From DATAMF01 sp964472565 (lineage in GTDB: Bacteria; Chloroflexota; Anaerolineae; Aggregatilineales; Aggregatilineaceae): DNA of 64,000 bases. The stretch spans positions 1 to 64,000 of the forward strand of contig CAYYNB010000011.1 in assembly GCA_964472565.1 (NCBI GenBank), written 5' to 3'. The notes under the pieces are model-generated. The model was not told the DNA's origin, did no database searches, and saw only the letters and a list, made by a program, of their open reading frames with translations. Of the stretch, positions 41,793-49,651 are shown in pieces. Position numbers and translations under genes: made by a program. Positions within the stretch are counted from its first letter, which is position 1. Every line of letters starts with the position of its first letter.

Positions 41793-43763
41793 TCACTTCT
41801 CCCAGGTCTGATAGTTTTCTTCATAGTCCGCTGCATACGGTGCGCGCAGATGGTAATCAACGGACCGTCTGTTTGTGATCGCCTGCCCCTGCTCCCATCG
41901 AATCGGCAGCAGATCGAGCCACTCCTCACTTTCGGGATAATCCAGCCGCGTAAAGTTCAGGTGTCGGCTGCTGGCCTTGCGTGCCAGTGACGCCTGCATC
42001 ACGGCTTCACCCACGGTCAGAATCGATTGGCACTCCACCGCATGCATCAAATCGTGCGGAGTCGCGGCATAAACCGATGTCGCTTCCGCTTCCCGAATCT
42101 CTTGCAGCAGACTGAGTCCCTCCTTCAAGGTTTCCTCAGTTTTATATTCCCCGCAGTAATCCTGCATCACCCGGCAGATTCCCGCGTTTAGTTCTTTCCA
42201 TCCGATGCTGTGCGGCTGGGCTTGCAGCGGCGCGTACACCCGTTTTTTCTCTTGTTCGATCTGGCCGCGATCCACTTCCGAATCTGCCGCCGTTTTCGCG
42301 TAGAATGCCGCCTGTCGCCCGGCATACCGTCCACTCGTCGCTGCGCTGGAATGTGCCCCGCCGCCGTAGATCGCACCACCAGCCGCGTATAGTCCTTCCA
42401 GATTCGTTTGGAGTTTCCAGTCCACCACTGCCCCGCCGTTGCCCCACTGCCGCCAGTGCGGAACCGGCATACCCGCCCAGGAATTAGCATGCCCATAGAA
42501 ATTCGGCTGCAAAACAGGCACTTGCAGCCTATCCTGATCCGGGTCAAATCCGGCTTTGGTCAGCGCCTCATAGACCGGAATCCGGGTCTTCCCTTCATTC
42601 CCAACCATCAACCCAAAGATCGCCCGCCGCTCTGTTTCGGGCATCCGTGACAAATCCGCGTACAGCGGCAGCACGAATTCCCCTTTGCGAATCCGTTCCG
42701 GCAGGTCAGGCGCGAGTTGTTTAACATGGTTTTCGTAGCTCGGCGGAATTCGCAGGCCGTGCCCCACCATAAATTCCTGGTTGGGCGACGGGTAAAACCG
42801 CTCGTCCAGGGCACTCAGTTCGTTTCCGTCCCGATCCACCCAGGGCACTTCTTTCCCTCGTGCATCCACAATCGGGCAGCCGTGCCATGTGTTATGTGCA
42901 TTTCCTACTGCATACGCGATATACGCCAGCGGCCCGTTGTCGGGAAAAGTTTCCTCAAGCAAGGAAAATTCCACCCCCGCCTTCCACGCCGCCGCGAGTC
43001 CTTCCCCGGTCAGGTTGGGATCGCGGAAGGTGGGCCGCAGTTCCGTTGAAAGAACCCATAAACGCCCCGGCAGTCCTGTCGCCAGGATAACCGCCCGTGC
43101 CTGCACAATGTAAAATTCCCCGGTCCTCGTATGCACTCCCATCGCGCCGACCACTTTTTTACCCTGATCGCTCTCGGCGGTCAGCAGCGCCGTCACCATC
43201 ACCCGGTCCACGATCTCAACGCCCAGCCGCTTCATTTCGCGGTGCAGCCGGGGTTTCATGTTGTGCCCATACACGCGCAGATCGTATTTGCTTTTATAGT
43301 CGTAAGCGAACAGCAGCCCGGTTTTATCGTCCCGGAAAGCCGCGCCTTTGAATTCGCCTTGCACATCCCGAATCTGCACGCCCATCTGTTCGCAGTCGAG
43401 CAGCGTATCCCAGCCCTCTTTGGCATTGATATAGCGCAAAATCCCGCAGTCATACCCGCCGCTGTCCTCGAAAGTCCGCTGGGTGAAGGCTTCCGGCGTC
43501 ACTTCCGAACACGGATTCGTACACGCCGACAGCCAGTGATCGACGCCTGCCCCACCGTTGCCGCTCCACTTGGTCGCTTCTTTTTCGAGCACTACTACCT
43601 TAACGCCCTGCCGCCGGGCATTGATCGCCGCGTGACACCCCGCGATCCCGCCGCCCAACACCAGCACATCCGCCCGCAGGATATGTTCCTCCCCGTAGCG
43701 AATCGGATACGGCCATTCGGGTAGTGTCCCGTGCTGCTGTAAATATTCATGCCACAAAGTCAT
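41793..43763 (-). CDS. AprA/fumarate-reductase-type flavoprotein
   Basis: The 656-residue FAD protein has the dinucleotide-binding ADVLVLGGGIAGCHAAINARR (about 31-51), the second FAD segment KWSGNGGAGVDHW (about 65-77) with the GNGGAGVDHW form seen in AprA-like rather than SdhA proteins, a ATGLPGRLW strand (about 240) and the late GLYAAGGAIYGGGAHSSAA (about 453-471). A helical C-terminal domain follows (about 490-600). It probably forms a heterodimer with the ferredoxin encoded next, as AprAB does. Substrate is unknown. AGAGG lies before the ATG. It is the fifth gene of the minus-strand operon. Confidence 0.85.
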   Translation of the reverse strand: MTLWHEYLQQHGTLPEWPYPIRYGEEHILRADVLVLGGGIAGCHAAINARRQGVKVVVLEKEATKWSGNGGAGVDHWLSACTNPCSEVTPEAFTQRTFEDSGGYDCGILRYINAKEGWDTLLDCEQMGVQIRDVQGEFKGAAFRDDKTGLLFAYDYKSKYDLRVYGHNMKPRLHREMKRLGVEIVDRVMVTALLTAESDQGKKVVGAMGVHTRTGEFYIVQARAVILATGLPGRLWVLSTELRPTFRDPNLTGEGLAAAWKAGVEFSLLEETFPDNGPLAYIAYAVGNAHNTWHGCPIVDARGKEVPWVDRDGNELSALDERFYPSPNQEFMVGHGLRIPPSYENHVKQLAPDLPERIRKGEFVLPLYADLSRMPETERRAIFGLMVGNEGKTRIPVYEALTKAGFDPDQDRLQVPVLQPNFYGHANSWAGMPVPHWRQWGNGGAVVDWKLQTNLEGLYAAGGAIYGGGAHSSAATSGRYAGRQAAFYAKTAADSEVDRGQIEQEKKRVYAPLQAQPHSIGWKELNAGICRVMQDYCGEYKTEETLKEGLSLLQEIREAEATSVYAATPHDLMHAVECQSILTVGEAVMQASLARKASSRHLNFTRLDYPESEEWLDLLPIRWEQGQAITNRRSVDYHLRAPYAADYEENYQTWEK

Positions 43764-43775
43764 ACAAAACCTCTT

Positions 43776-44894
43776 TTATGCATCGGGGAACAAACTTCGG
43801 ATCACGTCGGGATCCGTCGGCGCGATCCGGGCCAGCGCCAGATTTTCTTCGACATGCGCCAGCGTACTCATCCCAACCAGCGCACTCGTGACGCCCGGTG
43901 TGGATCGCGCAAACTGAATCGCCCGTTGCGCATCCGTTTCCGCGCCGGGGAAATACGCCGCCAGATCCGCCATAAACGGACTCGCCAGCAATCCCTGTTT
44001 CAGTGTGGCGCTGGTCATCACGCTCAGTTGCAGTTCTTCCGCCGCGCCAATCGCGCTGTAAAATGCGTCGCTCACCTGCTGGTTATCGAGCGCGAACGCT
44101 TCCGTCATGACCAGATTGTAGGGGAGTTGCAGATACCGGAAATGGTTCTCGTCTCCGGCGACTTCAAACGCCAGTCCGACGAGTTCCGTGAGCGAAAGCG
44201 CATCTGGGGCGTTGGGCGAACTGCGGAATGCGGTCCACGTCGCCATGCCATATGCCCCAATCCGCCCGTTTGCGCACGCTTCTTCCAGAAATTCAAAGGC
44301 ATCCAGCATCCGCCGCCGGAACGTTTCGTGTGTATTGGCGATCCGCTGGGTTTCGGGGTTGTGCAGGTAATAAATATCGATGGTATCAATGCCGAGGTTA
44401 TGGCAGCTTTTGTCCAGCATCTCTTCCAGGAAATTCGGCGCGATACAGTGCTGGTAGTTCGCCGCAAATTCGTTCGGATGCGCCAGCCCGGACTCGATAT
44501 ACTGCTGGTAGACCCATTTTTTCGGGTCCGGTGGCAGCGCATTATCAAACGGCACGAAGCCCCCTTTGGTGGTGATCACCACCTCTTCGCGCCGCACATC
44601 CCCGCGTTTAACCGCCGCCTTCAGCGCCCGCCCGATGGCCCGTTCGCTGCGCTGGTAGCGGTAGTTCACCGCCGTATCAATCAGGTTGCATCCCAGGTCC
44701 AGCGCTCGTTCACTGGCTTCCTGATATTGTTTATCTGTCGCGTCGTCCGCCTCACCAAGATACGTTCCCATCCCGATGGACGACACGCTCAATCCATCAA
44801 CTGTGAGCCGGAAATGTCCTTCAGCCGAGCGGTTGCGCATCCGTTCGGCATAAGCAGCAGTAGCTTCAGGCGTAGCGCGTCCGTGCAGGCTCAT
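43776..44894 (-). CDS. Aldo/keto reductase
   Basis: The 372-residue barrel protein is an NADPH-dependent aldo/keto reductase. Visible are the start signature LTVDGLSVSSIGMGTYLGE (about 30-48), the catalytic Asp and Tyr in NLIDTAVNYRYQRSERAIG (about 75-93), Lys in VVITTKGGFV (about 105-114), then IDIYYLHNPETQ with the active-site His and the C-terminal NADPH segment STPGVTSALVGMSTLAHVEEN. It is longer than the 320-residue norm, with an extra loop of about 40 residues after GGF. It lies 11 bases after the RmlC-like gene and 12 before the flavoprotein gene. Confidence 0.9.
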   Translation of the reverse strand: MSLHGRATPEATAAYAERMRNRSAEGHFRLTVDGLSVSSIGMGTYLGEADDATDKQYQEASERALDLGCNLIDTAVNYRYQRSERAIGRALKAAVKRGDVRREEVVITTKGGFVPFDNALPPDPKKWVYQQYIESGLAHPNEFAANYQHCIAPNFLEEMLDKSCHNLGIDTIDIYYLHNPETQRIANTHETFRRRMLDAFEFLEEACANGRIGAYGMATWTAFRSSPNAPDALSLTELVGLAFEVAGDENHFRYLQLPYNLVMTEAFALDNQQVSDAFYSAIGAAEELQLSVMTSATLKQGLLASPFMADLAAYFPGAETDAQRAIQFARSTPGVTSALVGMSTLAHVEENLALARIAPTDPDVIRSLFPDA

Positions 44895-44905
44895 ATGTTC
44901 AACTC

Positions 44906-45367
44906 TCAGCGATTTTGGATCGACCAGTCGAACCCAATGGTCGGATCATCGAACGGGATGCGTTCCTCGTCAGGATCAGCCGGATTATAACTTTGGGTGG
45001 TGTGATAAAACAGCATCACGGGTTTATTGCCTAACACCTGATACCCATGCGCCACCCCAATCGGAATCAGGATCAGCACCGGGTTATCTTCCCCGGCAAA
45101 AATCACCTGGGTCTGGCGGTACGTAGGCGAGTCTTCCCGCATATCGTACAGCACCACGCGCGCCATTCCATCAGCCACATACCACAAATCATCCTGCTTG
45201 CGGTGCCAGTGAAATGCCTTGATCACGCCGGGATACGTCTTCGTAAATGAGGTCTGCCCAAACCGGGTCAACAGATGATCGTCATCGCGCAGCACCTCGC
45301 GGAAATATCCGCGATCATCGCTGTGTGTGACCAGTTTTTTGACAATTACACCCTGAAGACTTCCCAT
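44906..45367 (-). CDS. RmlC-like cupin (dTDP-4-dehydrorhamnose 3,5-epimerase family)
   Basis: The 153-residue protein has the RmlC fold: THSDDRGYFREVLRDDD (about 14-30), FTKTYPGVIKAFHWHRKQDD (about 42-61) with the catalytic His, WYVADGMARVVLYDMRED, and IPIGVAHGYQVLGNKPVMLFYHTTQSYNP (about 101-129) with the Tyr region. It would epimerise or bind a nucleotide-activated keto-sugar, which suits the SDR epimerase at the head of the same operon. The ATG at 45367 follows AAGGAAT and overlaps the end of the dpaL gene region with a one-base gap. Confidence 0.8.
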   Translation of the reverse strand: MGSLQGVIVKKLVTHSDDRGYFREVLRDDDHLLTRFGQTSFTKTYPGVIKAFHWHRKQDDLWYVADGMARVVLYDMREDSPTYRQTQVIFAGEDNPVLILIPIGVAHGYQVLGNKPVMLFYHTTQSYNPADPDEERIPFDDPTIGFDWSIQNR

Positions 45368-45368
45368 T

Positions 45369-46628
45369 TTAATGATATTCCTTATATTCCGCGGGCACCT
45401 GTTCCGCCCCATCCCACGCCACGCGCCGGAAGTGATTCGGATCGGTGTTGCCTTCTGAATTGATCAACAAAATCTGCGAATTACGATCCAACTGCATCCG
45501 TTCGCGCAAATCCTTGAGTTCGTCGCGCTCCATAATGAACATGAGCGCGCCGAGCGTCACCGCGCCGGACTCGCCGGAAATCATAAACGGATCGCCGCGC
45601 AGCGGCACACCGTACACCCGCATGCCTTTCGCCGCGACATATTCCGGGCACGCCAGGAAAAAGTCCGCGCAGTCCCACAGAATATCCCACGCCACCGGAC
45701 TCGGTTCACCGCAGGCCAGCCCCGCCATCATCGTATTCAGATCGCCGGGGAAATTCTGGGGTTTGCCGTCGCCCGCCTCCGCCGATCTAAACAGGCACGC
45801 TGCCGCATCCGGTTCCACGACTGCCGAAATCGGTCTGTTCGCGCCAAATAACTGCGAATAAAACCCAATCGTGGAGGCTGCCAGCGCGCCAACGCCCGCT
45901 TGTACAAAAATATGTGTCGGTTTGATCAAACCTTGCGCCGCGAATTGTTCCTGCGCCTCAGAAAACATCGTCGAGTAGCCCTGCATCACCCACTTCGGAA
46001 TATCCTGATAACCTTCCCACGAGGTATCCGAAATGACTTGCCACCCGTTTTTCTGCGAGTCTTCCCACACCTGCCGTACGGCGTCATCATACGTGCCGTC
46101 CACCACGACCACTTCCCCGCCGTTGCTCTCAATCGCTTTGATCCGCGCTTCGCTGGTCAGTTTATGCACATAAATAACCGCCCGGAACCCCATCGCTTTG
46201 GCCGACCAGGCGATGCCGCGCCCATGATTCCCATCGGTCGCCGCCGCAAACGTGAGATCGCCTAATTTCCGCCGGGTTTCTTCCGATGTCAGTTCCGCGA
46301 ATGGAATTTCAACCCCTTCCATTCCCAATCGGCGCTTGATAAATTGGTAGATCGCAAATGACCCACCGAGCACTTTAAACGAGTTCAGCGTCAGCCGCAC
46401 CGACTCGTCCTTCACCCAGATGCCGCCCACATTCATCATGTTCGCCAGGTTCGCCAGGCTTTTCAGCGGACTCATCTTGTAGCCGGGAATCTGCCGGTGG
46501 AAGCTGCGTGCCAGGCGTGACATCCCCGGCGGGAACACATCGGCCACCGCGGAGCTGGCTAACACGGTGCGCGCATGCGGATTTTCAATCCATTTAACGG
46601 GAAATTTGCTGCCAATATCGTTTCTCAT
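45369..46628 (-). CDS. dpaL: Diaminopropionate ammonia-lyase
   Basis: The 419-residue fold-type II PLP enzyme converts 2,3-diaminopropionate to pyruvate and two ammonia. It is full length and shows the family features: SLANLANMMNVGGIWVKDES (about 56-75), the PLP Lys in LTLNSFKVLGGSFA (about 79-92), AAATDGNHGRGIAWSA (about 128-143), FVQAGVGALAAST (about 243-255) as the phosphate-binding loop, and LINSEGNTDPNHFRR near the end. It resembles YgeX/DpaL. Its place between an SDR epimerase and an RmlC-like gene is unusual, since DpaL is normally in amino-acid catabolism. AAGGAATAAAT precedes the ATG. Confidence 0.9.
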   Translation of the reverse strand: MRNDIGSKFPVKWIENPHARTVLASSAVADVFPPGMSRLARSFHRQIPGYKMSPLKSLANLANMMNVGGIWVKDESVRLTLNSFKVLGGSFAIYQFIKRRLGMEGVEIPFAELTSEETRRKLGDLTFAAATDGNHGRGIAWSAKAMGFRAVIYVHKLTSEARIKAIESNGGEVVVVDGTYDDAVRQVWEDSQKNGWQVISDTSWEGYQDIPKWVMQGYSTMFSEAQEQFAAQGLIKPTHIFVQAGVGALAASTIGFYSQLFGANRPISAVVEPDAAACLFRSAEAGDGKPQNFPGDLNTMMAGLACGEPSPVAWDILWDCADFFLACPEYVAAKGMRVYGVPLRGDPFMISGESGAVTLGALMFIMERDELKDLRERMQLDRNSQILLINSEGNTDPNHFRRVAWDGAEQVPAEYKEYH

Positions 46629-46633
46629 AAAAT

Positions 46634-47605
46634 TTATTCCTTCTGTTTTTTAGCATACTCAATCATTTGGTCAATCGTCGCGACGAGCGGCGTAGTCGGT
46701 TCCCATCCGACAGCAGCCTTGATTTTGCTGACATCGGGCACGCGCCGCTTCATATCCTCGAACCCGGCCTCGTATGCCTTTTCGTATGGCACATACACAA
46801 TCTCGGATGTGCTATTGGTCTGTGCCTTGACACATTCCGCCAGCCCGCTGATCGTGATCTCCTGGTTGTTCCCAATATTATAAACGTCGCCTATCGTCTG
46901 GTTGCTTTCGCTCAGCCGGACAATCGCATCCACCACATCATGCACATTCGCAAAACAGCGACTCTGCGTGCCATCCCCATACACTTCAATCGGTTCGTTT
47001 GCCAGCGCCCAATTGATGAAGCGCGGCACTACCATTCCATAATTCCCGACCTGTCGTGGCCCTACCGTGTTAAACAGCCGGAAGATCGTCACCGGCAGGT
47101 TGGCCGCTTTGTGATACGCCAACCCCAAAAATTCGTCCAGTTCTTTCGACGCCGCATAACTCCAGCGGCTTTTTGAGGTCGGACCCAGAATCCGGTCATC
47201 ATCTTCGCTAAACGGCACTTTGACACCCTTACCGTACACTTCTGATGTCGAGGCGATCAACAAACGTTTGCGATAGCGCCGGGCTGTTTGCAGCACGATT
47301 TCCGTGCCACCCACATTAATTTCCAATGTATCAATCGGGCTGTGGACAATCGAAAACACGCCGACAGCAGCGGCCAGATGGTAAATCACGTCGCACTCAC
47401 TCGCCAGCCGGTCCATCACCGACGCGTGCCGAATATCTTCAATCGCATACCGGAAACTGCGCAGCGGGGCAAGGTGGGCAATATTTTCAAACCGTCCGGT
47501 GCTCAGGTTATCGATGATCGTCACATCATAACCCTTCGCCAGTAATTTCTCTGAGAGGTGACTCCCGATAAATCCGGCACCACCCGTAATGAGTGCGTGA
47601 GGCAT
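46634..47605 (-). CDS. NAD-dependent nucleotide-sugar epimerase/dehydratase (extended SDR)
   Basis: The 323-residue protein has the extended SDR pattern: ALITGGAGFIGSHLSEKLL (4-22) binds NAD, IDNLSTG follows, VIYHLAAAVGV (about 74-84), STSEVYG (about 118-124) with catalytic Ser/Thr, and YAASK (about 149-153) with Tyr and Lys. RLFNTVGPRQ and YGDGTQSRCFANVHDVV (about 203-219) are typical of UDP-glucose 4-epimerase or UDP-glucuronate decarboxylase-like members. The sugar is uncertain. AAAGGATAG lies before the ATG. It is the first gene of the six-gene operon, with five bases to dpaL. Confidence 0.9.
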   Translation of the reverse strand: MPHALITGGAGFIGSHLSEKLLAKGYDVTIIDNLSTGRFENIAHLAPLRSFRYAIEDIRHASVMDRLASECDVIYHLAAAVGVFSIVHSPIDTLEINVGGTEIVLQTARRYRKRLLIASTSEVYGKGVKVPFSEDDDRILGPTSKSRWSYAASKELDEFLGLAYHKAANLPVTIFRLFNTVGPRQVGNYGMVVPRFINWALANEPIEVYGDGTQSRCFANVHDVVDAIVRLSESNQTIGDVYNIGNNQEITISGLAECVKAQTNSTSEIVYVPYEKAYEAGFEDMKRRVPDVSKIKAAVGWEPTTPLVATIDQMIEYAKKQKE

Positions 47606-47703
47606 AGTCTATCCTTTGATCAATTTATCCTTCAAAGCTGGCGGCTGATTATAGCCACAGCCCCCCGATAACCCAAGTTCGCCCGCCCTACTTTCACCTT
47701 ACG

Positions 47704-48387
47704 TTACTTTTTGGAATCATCGGGATTGATATACGGCAGCAGCCACGCCAAAAACGCATCTTCAGATCGGGTTTGCATATACACCCGGCCTGGCCCGGAG
47801 AGATCAATCACCAATCCTTCGCCGCTCAGTACGGTAGATTTGAGTCCGCCCACCGTGCGCACATCGAAACCCATGCCCTCCGAGAACGACACCAGATGCC
47901 CGGTGTCAATCGTATAACGCTGCCCGGCTTCCAGTTCAATCGGATGGATCGCGCCATAACTTGCCAGCAGCAGCAGGCCGGTTCCCTGTGCTCGCAGCAT
48001 GATTAAGCCTTCTTGTGCAAAAAACGTCTTCGCCCCGCCCCACTTTGTATCCACCTGGATTCCGTCGGATGAGGCAATATACGATCCGCTCTGGACCAGC
48101 ATCGACTCGTTCTGCAACTGCAAAATCATCATATCACCCGGCAGTTTCGGGGCCAGATTAATCTGTCCGCCATACGATGGCGCGCGGAACACGTTCAAAA
48201 AGAAGCTTTCCCGACCCAGCAAAGATCGCGCCAGGCTCCGAATAATCCCACCTTCCATTCGACTGTCCAGCGTGATCCCTTCGGTCATACTTACCATCGA
48301 GCCGCTTTCGACCACAATTTCCTCATACGGATTCAAATCTACTACGGCCATCGAATACGCCGGACGGTACAACACCTCAGCACGCAT
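47704..48387 (-). CDS. AIM24/TIGR00266-family protein
   Basis: The 227-residue beta-helical protein matches the AIM24 family: VVESGSMVSMTEGITLDSRM (about 25-44), GRESFFLNVFRAPSYGGQINLAP (about 58-80), MMILQLQNESMLVQSGSYIASSDGI, and the closing LSGEGLVIDLSGPGRVYMQTRS (about 187-208). These proteins form beta-rich trimers; their function in bacteria is poorly defined. GGAAGGGTG lies before the ATG. The 98-base gap to the epimerase gene leaves open whether it belongs to that operon. Confidence 0.9.
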   Translation of the reverse strand: MRAEVLYRPAYSMAVVDLNPYEEIVVESGSMVSMTEGITLDSRMEGGIIRSLARSLLGRESFFLNVFRAPSYGGQINLAPKLPGDMMILQLQNESMLVQSGSYIASSDGIQVDTKWGGAKTFFAQEGLIMLRAQGTGLLLLASYGAIHPIELEAGQRYTIDTGHLVSFSEGMGFDVRTVGGLKSTVLSGEGLVIDLSGPGRVYMQTRSEDAFLAWLLPYINPDDSKK

Positions 48388-48440
48388 ATCGCACCCTTCC
48401 CATTATTGCCAGATAAATTAAGTATAGCTTGGATTGTAAT

Positions 48441-49079
48441 TTACTCCGCGCCCTCGATTTCCCGCGCCAGCCGCTCAAAAAACGCCACCATATAAGCATG
48501 TCGTTCCCGTGCAATCGCGCGTCCGGTTTCGGTATACAACCGCTCCTGAATCCGCGATAGTTTATATACATATTCATGATAAGGTGTGTGTTGTTCGCCC
48601 CCACCGGCATAATCGGGCGGCACCTCGCTCCACAGTTTTTGCCGCGTCATCCCCCCATACGCATACGCCCGCGCCACACCAATCGCCCCAATCGCATCCA
48701 GTTTATCCGCATCAAATACGGTCTGTGCTTCGATGCTCTGTGGCTGAATGGCATTGCGAAAACGATGCGCCTCGATACAGTGGGCAACGGCATCCATAAA
48801 AGCCTGATCCATCCCCTGCGCCGCCAGTATCTCCCGCGCCGCGTCTGCCGCCACCACCGCATGATCAGCAGTTTCGGCGTTCATCACGTGCGCGTGTTGA
48901 TCTTCCCCCGCGCGGCTGATGTCGTGCAGCAGAACTGCCGTTTCTACAATGGTCATATCCGCGCCCTCTGCGCTGCCGATTCGCCGGGCCAGCGTCAGCA
49001 CGCGCAGCACATGATCAAAATCATGCACCGGATCATCATCCGCATATAACCGCCGGGCAAATTCAATGGTGAGTATCAT
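48441..49079 (-). CDS. HD-domain phosphohydrolase
   Basis: The 212-residue protein has an HD domain of the YedJ-like group: DFDHVLRVLTLARRIG (about 19-34) with the first His, TAVLLHDISRAGED (about 47-60) with the HD pair, HAVVAADAAREIL, and DADKLDAIGAIGVARAYAYGG (about 123-143), the later Asp. It should be a metal-dependent phosphohydrolase, probably acting on nucleotides. The ATG at 49079 is chosen because AGGAGA lies seven bases upstream; the frame runs on into the tRNA-Ser gene only by chance. Confidence 0.9.
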   Translation of the reverse strand: MILTIEFARRLYADDDPVHDFDHVLRVLTLARRIGSAEGADMTIVETAVLLHDISRAGEDQHAHVMNAETADHAVVAADAAREILAAQGMDQAFMDAVAHCIEAHRFRNAIQPQSIEAQTVFDADKLDAIGAIGVARAYAYGGMTRQKLWSEVPPDYAGGGEQHTPYHEYVYKLSRIQERLYTETGRAIARERHAYMVAFFERLAREIEGAE

Positions 49080-49145
49080 TCGTGTCTCTCCTGGGGAATA
49101 GCAACAAAAAACGACAGGCCGGGCGGCTCTGCCGTTACAATCTGG

Positions 49146-49235
49146 CGGAGAGGGTGGGATTTGAACCCACGGAGCGGTATTACCGCTCACGCGCTCTCCA
49201 GGCGCGCGCATTAGGCCAGACTATGCTACCTCTCC
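49146..49235 (-). tRNA. tRNA-Ser(GGA)
   Basis: The minus strand gives a 90-base class II tRNA: acceptor GGAGAGG/CCTCTCC, an anticodon stem GCGCG/CGCGT-type with loop CTGGAGA (anticodon GGA), a long variable arm GAGCGGTAATACCGCTC, T arm GTGGG/CCCAC with TTCAAAT, and discriminator G. CCA is not encoded. Confidence 0.95.
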
Positions 49236-49651
49236 ATATGTATTTGATCTATTTGTATTGCAGGCCGTATTATAGCGGCGCACGGGAAAGCGGTCAATAC
49301 CACAGCTCCAGGTTCACCATCCGAATTAGTCATTCAAGTTAGTCATCCGATGGTGATGACAAACTTGAACATCTGTGCTATTCTGTTGTTATCGCCCGAC
49401 ACCGCACTTTACCAACCACTAAAAACAAACGACGAACGATTTCTTCAAGGGGGGGGAGTTTTCAGACCGAGTTTTACAAAACCCCCACTTTGTAAAACTT
49501 TCCAGGTTCAAAACGCCAAAAGCGGGGGGGGGGAGGATCATCCAGAAGATCAAACAACGTCCAAAATCGGCGTCAGAATTCGCCCGCTAAATCGGTCCAG
49601 CAATCTGGTATAATCCGCTAGGATGATCACAAAGAATCACTGGATACGAAC
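49236..49651 (+). other. Non-coding region with G runs, a hairpin and a promoter-like box
   Basis: No gene is supported. GTTTTACAAA (49471-49480) and TTTGTAAAAC (49489-49498) form a perfect hairpin around a C5 run, bracketed by a G9 run at about 49449-49457 and a G9-G10 run near 49526. A TATAAT box at 49609-49614 lies 38 bases before the ABC-F gene; its -35 is weak. Confidence 0.5.

Noticed and set aside
41453..43763. Dissimilatory sulfate metabolism
   Set aside because: The flavoprotein and ferredoxin resemble AprAB, but no sat, qmo or dsr gene is in the window, and the operon neighbours point elsewhere.
49080..49211. N-terminal extension of the HD-domain protein
   Set aside because: The extension runs into tRNA-Ser, and a good ribosome binding site precedes the ATG at 49079.
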